Shown here: positions 26,506 to 35,147 of the stretch, one piece after another
Position numbering within the stretch: the first letter of the stretch is position 1
How the letters are laid out: every line of letters begins with the position of its first letter
Source: Betaproteobacteria bacterium Ga0077532
GTDB taxonomy: Bacteria > Pseudomonadota > Gammaproteobacteria > Burkholderiales > Ga0077523
Direction: 5' to 3'
Length of the DNA stretch: 64,000 nt
Assembly (NCBI GenBank): GCA_001464895.1
Contig: LNEE01000031.1
Span: forward strand, 1 to 64,000
Made by a program: the position numbers and the translations under genes
The notes under the pieces: model-generated
What the model was told of the DNA's origin: nothing
Seen by the model: only the letters and a program-made list of their open reading frames with translations
Databases searched by the model: none

Positions 26506-29250
26506 ATGTTCCAGTGGCTCAAGGGCAAATCCAGGCCGGACCCGTCAAGCGAGGCGCGTGCCTACGTCAAGGTCGGCTACGAGGCGTTCGAGAAGGGGGA
26601 TCAGGCCAGCGCACGCGCCGCGTTCGACGCCGCGCTGCGGGTGGATCCGAAGAATGCCGATGCGCGCTTCCTCCGGGCGAGGCTGGACCTGTCGGCCGGC
26701 GACTTCGCGGCCGCCCTCGACGGCTTCGAGGGCGCGCTCGCCATCGATCCGGAAGCGCCCCTGTTCCATTTCTCGCGCGGGGAGGCGCTGTGGCGCCTGG
26801 GCCGGCTCGAAGCCGCCTGCGAGGGCTTCGAGGACGGCCTCGCGAGGCAGACCGACGACGCGAACTGGTGGCATCTGCTCGGTCGGATCCGGCTCGAGAT
26901 GGGGCGCCTGTCGGACGCGATCGACGTGTACCGTCGCGCCGTGTCCGTTCTTCCGTCGGAGCCTGCGCTGCACTGGACGCTGGGGGCGCTGCTTTCTCGG
27001 CAGGGCGACGCCGGGCAGGCAGCGCCTGCGCTCGTCGCTGCCTGGACGAGCGCAACCTCCCGCGACCGCGATGCGTTCGATTTCGCCCGTTTCCTCGTCC
27101 GGCAGAACGATCCCGAAGAGGTGATGACGCTCAGTCGTCTCATCCTGGCCCGCGATGCCGACCATGCGGGCGCGGGTGCAATGCTGGGTCTGTTGCTGTT
27201 CAAGGCAGGGCGCGTCGACGAAGCGCTCGTCGTGCTGGAGCGCGCGGCAGGCGGAGGCACCTCGTCCGCCATCGCGCTGACCCATCTCGGAATCGTCCGT
27301 CGCGCGGCGAGTCAGCCGGAGCAGGCCCTCGCGGCCCTCGAGAAGGCGCATCAGATCGCACCCGACGCGGCGCCCATCCTCGTCGAACTCGGTACGACGC
27401 TCCTGCAACTGGACCGCCTCGACGAGGCCGAAGCGCTCCTGAATCGCGCGATTGCCGTGGACCCCGCGAGCGCGGACGCGCATCACATCCTCGCCGAGGT
27501 GCTGATAGGCCAGCGGTCCTACGACGAGGCCGAGGTCCTGCTCGAGAAGGCCAATGGGCTCGCTGGCGGGGACACCCGGATCCTCTTCGCGCTCTCGGGC
27601 CTGCTGATCCGGCGCAACCGCTTCCGCGCCGCGGCCAAGTGGTTGTCCGATCTCCTCGTGCTCGATCCCGATTCTCCACGGGCGTACTCGGATCTCGGCG
27701 TGGCGCTCGCTGGCATCCGGCAGTACGAGGAGGCGCGGCGTCAGCTCGAGCGTGCCATCGAACTCGAACCCCGGCTGATCGAGCCGCACATCAACCTGTC
27801 GTCAGTGCAGTACCGATTGCAGTTGCCCACGAAGGCGGAGAAGGCCGCCCGCGATGCGATCGCCCTGGATCCACGGCATCCGGATGCGCTCCTGTGCCTG
27901 GCGAATGCGCTCCAGGCGCAAGGGCGCTTCGCAGAGAGCATTCCGGCGCTGCGCCAGGTGATCGAGGTGGTGCCGCAGTTCGACACGGCCTGGAGCAATC
28001 TGATGTTCGCGCTCAACTACGTCGAAGCCACCACGCCATCTTCTCTGCTTGCCGAACATGTGCGGGTGGGGCAGCGCCCCGAGCTGGCAGCGCGCCGGTC
28101 CCGGACATCGTTCAACCGCGATCAGCGGCCGGGACGTCGACTGCGCGTGGGGTATGTGTCGCCCGATTTCCGCAATCATGTGGTCGGGCACTTCGTCGAG
28201 CCGGTGCTCCGGGCCCACGACGGGGCCGTGGTCGAGCTGTATCTGTATTTCACGGGCAGGGAGGCCGATCCGTCCACCGCGCGGTTCCGCGAGATGGCGA
28301 CGATCTGGCGTGATCTCGGGGATCTGCCGGACGACGAGGCTGAACGCGTCATGCTGGACGACAGCCTCGATATCGTCGTCGAGCTTGCGGGCCACACGGG
28401 ATTCAACCGCCTTCCCCTGCTTGCCCGCCGGGTCGCGCCTGTCCAGGCGACATGGCTCGGGTACCCGTCGGGTACCGGTATTCAAACCATCGACTGGCGT
28501 ATCTCGGACGCCATCGCGGATCCGGCACCCGAAGCGGATGCCCATCAACTCGAGCGCGTGTACCGGATGCCCGACATGTTCATCGTCTACGCGCCGTCGC
28601 CCGAAATGCCACCGGTTTCCGCCACGCCGTCCGCAACAGCCGGCCACATCAACTTCGGCGTCTACAACAACTACCAGAAGGTCAGCGACGAGGCACTGCG
28701 ATGCTGGAAGGAGATCCTCGATCGTGTTCCGGATGCAACCCTCACGATGAAGACGCCGACGCTCGGTGACGAGGAACTTCAGGACCGTGTGCGGGCGCGG
28801 CTCGAAGCCCATGGTTTCGCCAGGGAACGCGTGCGGTTCCTGGGGCCGATTCCCGGCTTCCAGGCGCACCTCCGGACCCTCGAGCAGATCGACATCGCCC
28901 TCGACACATTTCCCTACAACGGCACGACGACGACCTGCGAATCGCTCTGGATGGGAGTCCCGGTCATCGCGATGCTGGGAGATCGGCATGCTTCCCGGGT
29001 ATCCGCGAGCCTCCTTTCGGTGATCGGGCACGGCGAACTGATCGCGCAGGATTCCGCCGACTACGTGGATAGGGCCGTGTCGCTCGCACAGGATCCCGAG
29101 CGACTGGCGCAGACGAGACAGGGACTTCGGTCAGCGATGGCAGCGTCGCCCCTGACGGATGTACCGCGTTTCACCCGGGCGCTCGAAGCTGCCTACCGTC
29201 GCATGTGGCAGGACTGGATCGACATGCCCAAGGAAGAGGGAGAGCGTTGA
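26506..29250 (+). CDS. TPR-containing GT41 (SPINDLY/OGT-like) glycosyltransferase, copy 3
   Basis: At 914 residues this is the longest of the three. A superhelix of about a dozen or more TPRs fills ~20-530 (for example PKNADARFLRARLDLSAGDF and AWSNLMFALNYVEATTP), followed by a GT41 domain (~545-900) with GYVSPDFRNHVVGHFVEPVL, DIVVELAGHTGFNRLPLLARR, TWLGYPSGTG, NFGVYNNYQKVSD (sugar-nucleotide loop) and DTFPYNGTTTTCESLWMGVP. It is expected to act in the cytosol on protein acceptors held by the TPR groove. It precedes a terminator and the opposite-strand pilin gene. Confidence 0.9.
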   Translation: MFQWLKGKSRPDPSSEARAYVKVGYEAFEKGDQASARAAFDAALRVDPKNADARFLRARLDLSAGDFAAALDGFEGALAIDPEAPLFHFSRGEALWRLGRLEAACEGFEDGLARQTDDANWWHLLGRIRLEMGRLSDAIDVYRRAVSVLPSEPALHWTLGALLSRQGDAGQAAPALVAAWTSATSRDRDAFDFARFLVRQNDPEEVMTLSRLILARDADHAGAGAMLGLLLFKAGRVDEALVVLERAAGGGTSSAIALTHLGIVRRAASQPEQALAALEKAHQIAPDAAPILVELGTTLLQLDRLDEAEALLNRAIAVDPASADAHHILAEVLIGQRSYDEAEVLLEKANGLAGGDTRILFALSGLLIRRNRFRAAAKWLSDLLVLDPDSPRAYSDLGVALAGIRQYEEARRQLERAIELEPRLIEPHINLSSVQYRLQLPTKAEKAARDAIALDPRHPDALLCLANALQAQGRFAESIPALRQVIEVVPQFDTAWSNLMFALNYVEATTPSSLLAEHVRVGQRPELAARRSRTSFNRDQRPGRRLRVGYVSPDFRNHVVGHFVEPVLRAHDGAVVELYLYFTGREADPSTARFREMATIWRDLGDLPDDEAERVMLDDSLDIVVELAGHTGFNRLPLLARRVAPVQATWLGYPSGTGIQTIDWRISDAIADPAPEADAHQLERVYRMPDMFIVYAPSPEMPPVSATPSATAGHINFGVYNNYQKVSDEALRCWKEILDRVPDATLTMKTPTLGDEELQDRVRARLEAHGFARERVRFLGPIPGFQAHLRTLEQIDIALDTFPYNGTTTTCESLWMGVPVIAMLGDRHASRVSASLLSVIGHGELIAQDSADYVDRAVSLAQDPERLAQTRQGLRSAMAASPLTDVPRFTRALEAAYRRMWQDWIDMPKEEGER

Positions 29251-29360
29251 CGCCGAGTGACACCTGACGGCGACGTTTCTCGCCGCTTTCACCGACGGGG
29301 AGGGTGTGTGATCGGATGTCACCGGTCGGCCAGGTGACGCAGATCCGACGCCCCAAAAGG

Positions 29361-29384
29361 AAAAGGAGGCTTTCGCCTCCTTTT
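29361..29384. terminator. Bidirectional rho-independent terminator
   Basis: AAAAGGAGGC (29361-29370) and GCCTCCTTTT (29375-29384) form a perfect 10-bp stem around a 4-base loop; the T or A runs on both sides suit both strands. It lies between the third GT41 gene and the convergent pilin gene and would end both transcripts, with the pilin side (further TTTT beyond) the stronger. Confidence 0.85.
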
Positions 29385-29407
29385 CGCGTGCAGACCTGAA
29401 ACCTGGA

Positions 29408-29866
29408 TCAGGACTTCGGGTAGTACTTGGACAGCACCGAGCCAGAGATCGACCAGTTCGTGCCACCGGCGTTGCAGGCCGCGGTGTAGATCACGTCACC
29501 GGTGTTCTGGCCGACGCGAATACCGTTGATGTTGCGGACGGCGATCGTCACGGTGGCAGTGCTGGTGCCCGTGCTGGTCATCGTCACCGAGGCCACGTAC
29601 TGGCCGGTGATGCCCGTCGGTTCCGGCAGGCCGGCGGTCGTGTTGCCGACCACGCCACCCATGGAGGAGTCACCACCCAGCGAGGCTTCGGAGCAGGCCT
29701 GAGCCACTGCCGAACGGGCCGGGTCGGACAGAGTCACGGCTTCCTGCACCTTGGCTCGCACCGTGTAGTCCTGGTAGGCAGGCAGCGCGACCGCCGCCAG
29801 AATGCCGATGATCGCGACCACGATCATCAACTCGATGAGGGTAAAACCCTGTTGAATGCGCTTCAT
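29408..29866 (-). CDS. pilA: Type IV pilin, major-pilin-like
   Basis: From the ATG at 29866 (ribosome binding site AGGAG, eight to nine bases upstream) this is a 152-residue prepilin. It has the type III signal [25 protein letters not shown], cut by the prepilin peptidase before Phe with Glu at +5, then [13 protein letters not shown] of the pilin spine helix. The globular part is Gly/Thr/Ser-rich with two cysteines (AQACSEAS and TAACNAGG) that can form the C-terminal disulfide loop. An 11-residue upstream extension is possible but would spoil the leader. No other pil assembly genes adjoin it except the GspE/PilB-like ATPase 2 kb further on. Confidence 0.92.
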   Translation of the reverse strand: MKRIQQGFTLIELMIVVAIIGILAAVALPAYQDYTVRAKVQEAVTLSDPARSAVAQACSEASLGGDSSMGGVVGNTTAGLPEPTGITGQYVASVTMTSTGTSTATVTIAVRNINGIRVGQNTGDVIYTAACNAGGTNWSISGSVLSKYYPKS

Positions 29867-30135
29867 TGACTTCACTCCTAAGGCGGTTGGACTGGACACA
29901 ATCGGGCGATGTGCACCGACGGAAAAGGCAAGGCGTGTGCCAGTACGGCAATCTTGACAGGGGCTGTCGGACCATTGAACGCCCCTGTCGGAAAGTACCC
30001 TTGCCAGGCGGGGTTTCGGGGGTGGTCCGGTTCATCCGGGGGTTTTGTCTCCGTCGCGTGTCAGGGTCGGGGATCGGCTGGCGGCGGAAAAGAGGGATGC
30101 TGCGGAAGCCTGCGAAGCTGTCGTGACGTTTTCCG

Positions 30136-31803
30136 TCAATCTCCGGCATACCCGGGAATGCTGGCGACGTCCACCTCGTCGATCTGCTCCGGATCGAGAA
30201 ACTGCTCGGCATACTTCATATAGACGCGGTCCCGTACGAACACATCGAACAGGTCGGGATCCACGTGCCCGTTCAGGCGGAACTTGCCGAGGATGTGCAG
30301 CGACTCGGTCAGCGTCTTGCCCTTCTTGTACGGGCGGTCCTTGGCGGTCAGGGCCTCGAAGATGTCGGCGATGCCCATGATGCGGGCCTGCACCGACATG
30401 TCGTCCTTCTTGAGACCGCGCGGATAGCCCTTGCCATCCATCCGCTCGTGGTGGCCGCCCGCGTACTCCGGCACATTGCGCAGGTGCCGGGGCCAGGGCA
30501 GCGCCTCGAGCATCTTGATCGTGACGTCGATGTGGTGATTGATGATCTGCCGTTCCTGGGCCGTGAGCGTGCCCGCACGAATGGCCAGGTTCTCGGCCTC
30601 ATCGGCGCTGAAGAACTCCACGTTGGCACCCGTCGGGTCATTCCATGGGTACTTGCGGCTGATCTCCTTCACGCGCGCCTGATCGTCGGCGCCCATGGCT
30701 TCGGATCCGATATTGGCGCGGCGGACGAACTCACGGTCATCTTCGATCTCGGCGAGCCGTGCCATGTAGGTCTTTTCCACGGCGGCTTCATCGATGGATG
30801 GCCCGCCGTCGCGCGTCGCAAGCTTCGCCCGCAGCATCGCTATCTCGGCGTCCCGCCTCACCACCTCGAAGCGCGTCTCGACAAGCTCGATCCGGTCGAA
30901 GATGGTTTGCAGCTTCGTGGCCTTGTCGACCACGTGGACCGGCGTGGTCACCTTGCCGCAGTCGTGCAGGAGCCCCGCGATCTTCAGTTCGTAGCGGTCC
31001 TGCTCTGTCATCTGCCAGGTCGCCAGCGGCCCCCTGTCCGCCTTGTGGGCCGCCTCGGCCAGCAGCATCGTGAGTTGAGGCACCCGCTTGCAGTGACCGC
31101 CGGTGTAGGGCGACTTGTCGTCGATCGCCTCGTTGATGAGGTTGATGAACGACTCGAAGAGGTGTTCCAGTTGCAGGATCAGCAGACGGTTCGTGATGGC
31201 CACGGCCGCCTGGGATGCGAGCGATTCGGCGAGCCGCTGATCGGCCGGGCCGAACGGGACGATCTCGCCCGTCGCACGATCCTTGGCGTTGATCAGTTGC
31301 AGCACCCCGATGATCTCGTTCTCGTGATTCTTCAGCGGCACCGTGAGGAACGATTTCGAGCGGTAGCCGGTGCGGCTGTCGAAACGCTTCGTGCCCGAGA
31401 AGTCGAAGCCTTCCTCGCTGTACGCGTCGGCGATGTTGACCGTCCGGTCGTGCAGCACCGCGTAGGCCACCACCATCGACGTGTTCTCGCTGCCGTCGTC
31501 GAACGTGAGCGGGACGGGGTCGAAGGGGATCTCGCGCCCTGTGGTGCCGCCCATCGCAATACCGAGCACCTCGTTCCGGATGATCTCGAAGTGGAGCAGG
31601 TTCTCGTTGTCGGCATGGCGCCGATAGAGGGTGCCGCCCTCGGCGTTCGTGATCTTCTTCGCCGCGATGAGGATCGTCTCCAGCAGCCGCGCAAGGTCGC
31701 GTTCCTTCGAGAGGGCGATACCGATCTCGTTGAGTTCCTCCAGCCGGGGCAGGAGATCCTCCGAGGCGTCGTTCGCCGCAGGCGTCATCGGGAGGGAGCT
31801 CAT
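30136..31803 (-). CDS. GAF / HD-GYP domain protein, probable c-di-GMP phosphodiesterase
   Basis: This 555-residue protein has a GAF sensor (~25-190) and an HD-GYP domain (~210-540). The HD part shows AGLLHDCGKVTTPVHVVDKA and the second part HHERMDGKGYPRGLKKDDM, so metal and GYP residues are intact; a charged, coiled-coil-like insertion of roughly 130 residues separates them. Active HD-GYP enzymes linearise c-di-GMP. I prefer the ATG at 31803; a GTG at 31854 would add 17 residues and overlap the previous gene. The GAF domain resembles that of the upstream ATPase (both have a DRxTGYRxKxxLxVP pattern), suggesting a shared signal. Confidence 0.88.
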   Translation of the reverse strand: MSSLPMTPAANDASEDLLPRLEELNEIGIALSKERDLARLLETILIAAKKITNAEGGTLYRRHADNENLLHFEIIRNEVLGIAMGGTTGREIPFDPVPLTFDDGSENTSMVVAYAVLHDRTVNIADAYSEEGFDFSGTKRFDSRTGYRSKSFLTVPLKNHENEIIGVLQLINAKDRATGEIVPFGPADQRLAESLASQAAVAITNRLLILQLEHLFESFINLINEAIDDKSPYTGGHCKRVPQLTMLLAEAAHKADRGPLATWQMTEQDRYELKIAGLLHDCGKVTTPVHVVDKATKLQTIFDRIELVETRFEVVRRDAEIAMLRAKLATRDGGPSIDEAAVEKTYMARLAEIEDDREFVRRANIGSEAMGADDQARVKEISRKYPWNDPTGANVEFFSADEAENLAIRAGTLTAQERQIINHHIDVTIKMLEALPWPRHLRNVPEYAGGHHERMDGKGYPRGLKKDDMSVQARIMGIADIFEALTAKDRPYKKGKTLTESLHILGKFRLNGHVDPDLFDVFVRDRVYMKYAEQFLDPEQIDEVDVASIPGYAGD

Positions 31804-31834
31804 CGTCGCTGGGGCATCCGTCGTTTCGTGGAAG

Positions 31835-34228
31835 CTACTTGATGCAGACCGCACGCACCTGCTTCATGTCGGTGATTCCCTGCAGGACCTTCTCGATGCC
31901 GTCCTGTTTCAGGGTGCGCATGTTCTCGGAGAGCGCCGTGGCGACGATGTCGGCGACGCGGGCGTGCTCCTGGATGTGTTTCTTGATCGTCTCGGTGCCG
32001 ATGAGCAGTTCGTGGAGGCCCACCCGTCCCTTGTATCCCGTGCCACTGCAAGTGTCGCAACCAACCGGTGAATAGAGGGTGAACTGACCCTTCTCGTTGG
32101 CGAAGTTCTGGACCCACTCCCGATACAGATTCTCGAAGGATGCCTTGGGATCCCGCTTCCAGTAGTCGGTGTTCTTCAGCTCGATGCTGAATTCCTCGAG
32201 CAGCGCCTTCATTTCATCCTGCGTCGCCACGTGCGACTTCTTGCACTTGGCGCACAGGCGCTTCGCGAGCCGCTGGGCCAGCACGCCGAGCAGTGCATCC
32301 GAGAAATTGAACGGGTCCATCCCCATGTCGAGCAGACGGATGATCGACTCGGGCGCGCTGTTGGTGTGAAGCGTCGCGAACACGAGGTGACCGGTGAGCG
32401 AGGCCTCGATACCGATCGCGGTCGTTTCCTTGTCGCGCATCTCGCCGACCATGATGACGTCAGGATCGGCACGAAGGAAGGCGCGCATGGCGGTCGCGAA
32501 GGTGACACCCGCCTTGGGGTTCATCTGCACCTGCCGGAGGCCCTTCTGCGTGATTTCGACGGGGTCCTCGGCGGTCCAGATCTTCGTCTCGGGCGTGTTG
32601 ATGTAGCCGAGGATCGAATGCAGGGTGGTCGTCTTCCCGGAGCCCGTCGGACCGCACACGAAGAAGAGACCGTACGGCTTGGCGATCGTCTCCTTCACGT
32701 TCTTCAGGTTGCGCGCGGAGAGACCGAGCTTGTCGAGCGGGATGGGCTCCCCTGCAGCGAGAATCCGCATCACGATGTCTTCGACACCGCCCTGCGAGGG
32801 GACGGTCGCGACCCGCAGTTCGATGTCGAGCGGACCGAACTTCTTGAATTTGATCTTGCCGTCCTGCGGCTTGCGGCGCTCCGAAATATCGAGATCGCAC
32901 ATGATCTTCAGCCGTGCCGCCAGCGCGTTGCGGTAAGACGCCGGTACCGAGATGTAGTGCGTCAGCGTGCCGTCCTTCCGGAAGCGCACTTCGGTCTTGC
33001 CCTTCCCCGGAAACGGCTCGATGTGGATGTCGGACGCACCCTGGTGGTAGGCGTCGACGATGATCTTGTTCACCAGCCGCACCAGTTCGTTGTCCTGCGC
33101 GAGGGAAGCGTCGTCGACGGCGCCGGCACCGGCAAACTCGAGCTCGGACTCGTCGTCGAGCTTGTCGAGCAGTTCGCCCACGTCGGCCACGAACTCCTCG
33201 CCGCCGGCGCCGCCGAAGATCTGGTCGAGCGTCAGCCGGAACTCGCGCTGCGTCGTGGCCGTGTAGACGATCCGCGAGCGCGGATACACGTTGCTGATGA
33301 TCCGCGAGGCCCGCAGCCGCTCGGGATCGGTGGTCATCACGACCAGGCCGTCCTTCGATTCCTCGAGGGGGATCCAGCCGCTGCTCTCGGCGAAATCGCG
33401 CTTCAGGTTCCGGAGTAGGTCGAGCGACTTGATGCGGTCTGGCCGGAACGGCTCGTATGGGACGCCGAAGAAAGCCGCCAGGGCCTCGCCGATCGCCTGC
33501 GGCTTCACCTGGAACTCGTCGATGAGGACGTCCTCGAGATCGACGCCCTTGCGGCGGGCAGAGCGCGTGGCGAGTTCGATCTCCTCCTGGGAGAGCACGG
33601 CGTTCGTGACGAGCGAGTCGTACTTGCCCCGCAGACCCTGCGCTGGCCGCTGACGCTGCTTCAGTGCGATCGCGAGGGTTTCGCAGAGATTGACCGCGCC
33701 TTCCTCGGAGGGCGGGCCGAAGGAATCCCCGTTGCGCGAGTTGATGATCTGGACGACGCCGATCAACTCTCCGGAGCCTGCCTCGAGGATCGGCACGACG
33801 AGCATCTGCTTCGTCCGATAGCCCGTACGGCGGTCCACTTCCTTCAGGAAGCGAAGGGATGGGCTCAGGCCGCGCAGTTCCTCTTCGTCGTACACGTCGC
33901 GGATGTTGACGAGCTTCTTGTTGAGGCCGACGAAGCCCGCGATGCTCTGGTCGTTCAACGGAAGCTTGAGATCCTTGAAGGACGACAGGCCGATCTTCAC
34001 CTTCGAGACGATCGCGGATTTGTCCTCTGCAACCGTATAGATCGTCAGGCGGTCGGCGTCGAAAAGTTCGCAGATGTCCTGCGAGAGTTCGAGCATGATC
34101 TCGTCGACATTGGCTGTCGCGTGGATCTTGTTGGTGACTGCCTGGAGCTTCCGCTGGAACTCGAGCTTGCGACTGATTTCAGCGAGGTTCTGCCCGGCGG
34201 CGGGCTTGGCATCTGCGACTGTGCTCAT
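31835..34228 (-). CDS. GspE/PilB-type ATPase with N-terminal GAF domain
   Basis: This 797-residue protein starts with a GAF domain (~20-195; VDRRTGYRTKQMLVVPIL), then a GspE/PilB N-terminal domain (~200-330) and the motor (~390-790). Motor motifs are Walker A GPTGSGKTT near residue 526, the Asp box VEITQKGLRQVQMNPKAG, Walker B DPDVIMVGEMRD and the His box TGHLVFATLHTNSAP. Two CxxC pairs (LCAKCKKSH and CDTCSGTGY) make the zinc site of assembly ATPases. The GAF fusion is unusual for PilB. It could drive a type IV pilus or type II secretion machine; no platform or pilin-processing gene is adjacent. Confidence 0.9.
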   Translation of the reverse strand: MSTVADAKPAAGQNLAEISRKLEFQRKLQAVTNKIHATANVDEIMLELSQDICELFDADRLTIYTVAEDKSAIVSKVKIGLSSFKDLKLPLNDQSIAGFVGLNKKLVNIRDVYDEEELRGLSPSLRFLKEVDRRTGYRTKQMLVVPILEAGSGELIGVVQIINSRNGDSFGPPSEEGAVNLCETLAIALKQRQRPAQGLRGKYDSLVTNAVLSQEEIELATRSARRKGVDLEDVLIDEFQVKPQAIGEALAAFFGVPYEPFRPDRIKSLDLLRNLKRDFAESSGWIPLEESKDGLVVMTTDPERLRASRIISNVYPRSRIVYTATTQREFRLTLDQIFGGAGGEEFVADVGELLDKLDDESELEFAGAGAVDDASLAQDNELVRLVNKIIVDAYHQGASDIHIEPFPGKGKTEVRFRKDGTLTHYISVPASYRNALAARLKIMCDLDISERRKPQDGKIKFKKFGPLDIELRVATVPSQGGVEDIVMRILAAGEPIPLDKLGLSARNLKNVKETIAKPYGLFFVCGPTGSGKTTTLHSILGYINTPETKIWTAEDPVEITQKGLRQVQMNPKAGVTFATAMRAFLRADPDVIMVGEMRDKETTAIGIEASLTGHLVFATLHTNSAPESIIRLLDMGMDPFNFSDALLGVLAQRLAKRLCAKCKKSHVATQDEMKALLEEFSIELKNTDYWKRDPKASFENLYREWVQNFANEKGQFTLYSPVGCDTCSGTGYKGRVGLHELLIGTETIKKHIQEHARVADIVATALSENMRTLKQDGIEKVLQGITDMKQVRAVCIK

Positions 34229-34371
34229 CCCATTCGACTCCGATATGACTGCCCGCGCGATCCGGCCCTGCGGCGGGGATCGTCTCGCGGTTAAAGGTGC
34301 GGTCGGGGACCGACACCGATGTTCGTTCGGTATTGCACGCCAGGCGGCGCAGCGTCCCCCTGGACCAAGAC

Positions 34372-35136
34372 CTAGAGCTTGAAGACGTGTCCGTTCGCGA
34401 GCATGCGCGGGTTGAACGCCTCACCGCATTCCTCGATCTCGGCCATCGTGATCGCGCCCTCGCCGGGCTTCAGATGCGTGATGTAGATGCGGGCCTTCCG
34501 CGTGAGGCGCGACAACTCGTTCACCAGTTCGTCGGGCCAGAGGTGCTTCGACGCGATGGCGAGTTCGCGCTCGCCATTATGGAACGCAGTCTCGATGATC
34601 ACGTAACGCAGGTTCTCGATCTTGTTGGCGACCTCCCACAGCGCCGGGCACGAAGTGGTGTCACCCGTGAAGATGAGGCTCGCATCGCCGCTGTCGAGCC
34701 AGTAGCCGACGGCAGGCACGGTGTGGTTCGCCGGCAACGCCGTGAACCGGCGGACACCGAGCCCCACTGGTTCGCCGAGCTTCACTTCCGAGAACCGCAT
34801 CATCGGGTTCTTCTCGTCGGGAATCTTCGAGAAGTCGGGCCATATCTTCCAGTTGAAGATGTGGTCCTTCAGGATCGCGAGGGTGTCGGCCGTGGCGTGG
34901 ACCACGATCGGCGAGGTGCGCATGCCGCCCACGGTATCGACCAGGAACGGCAGCATGGCCACGTGGTCGAGATGCGAGTGCGTGATGAATACGTGATCGA
35001 TGAGTTGCAGTTCGGTCAGGCTGAGATCGCCCACGCCGGTGCCCGCATCGATCAGGATGTCCTGATCGACGAGCATGGACGTGGTGCGGAGGTTGCCGCC
35101 GATGCCGCCACTGCAGCCGAGAATGCGGACGAGCAT
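34372..35136 (-). CDS. Metallo-beta-lactamase-fold protein, putative cAMP phosphodiesterase
   Basis: This 254-residue protein has the metallo-beta-lactamase motif HSHLDH in HVFITHSHLDHVAMLPFLVD, a later GDTTSCPAL Asp ligand and THLKPGEGA near the C-terminus. The SHLDH form and overall length fit the class II cyclic-nucleotide phosphodiesterase group (PDEase_II/CpdP-like). It begins 11 bases after the stop of an adenylate cyclase, which strongly suggests it breaks down cAMP, but the activity is inferred. The start at 35136 (MLVRILGCSGGIGG) opens the family fold; an earlier in-frame start would run into the cyclase gene. Confidence 0.82.
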   Translation of the reverse strand: MLVRILGCSGGIGGNLRTTSMLVDQDILIDAGTGVGDLSLTELQLIDHVFITHSHLDHVAMLPFLVDTVGGMRTSPIVVHATADTLAILKDHIFNWKIWPDFSKIPDEKNPMMRFSEVKLGEPVGLGVRRFTALPANHTVPAVGYWLDSGDASLIFTGDTTSCPALWEVANKIENLRYVIIETAFHNGERELAIASKHLWPDELVNELSRLTRKARIYITHLKPGEGAITMAEIEECGEAFNPRMLANGHVFKL

Positions 35137-35147
35137 GGTGTCTGCCG

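Noticed and set aside
25794..28313. 839-codon plus-strand frame across the GT41 copy 2/copy 3 junction
   Set aside because: It is a shifted frame of two real glycosyltransferase genes, with Arg-rich low-quality sequence and no motif.
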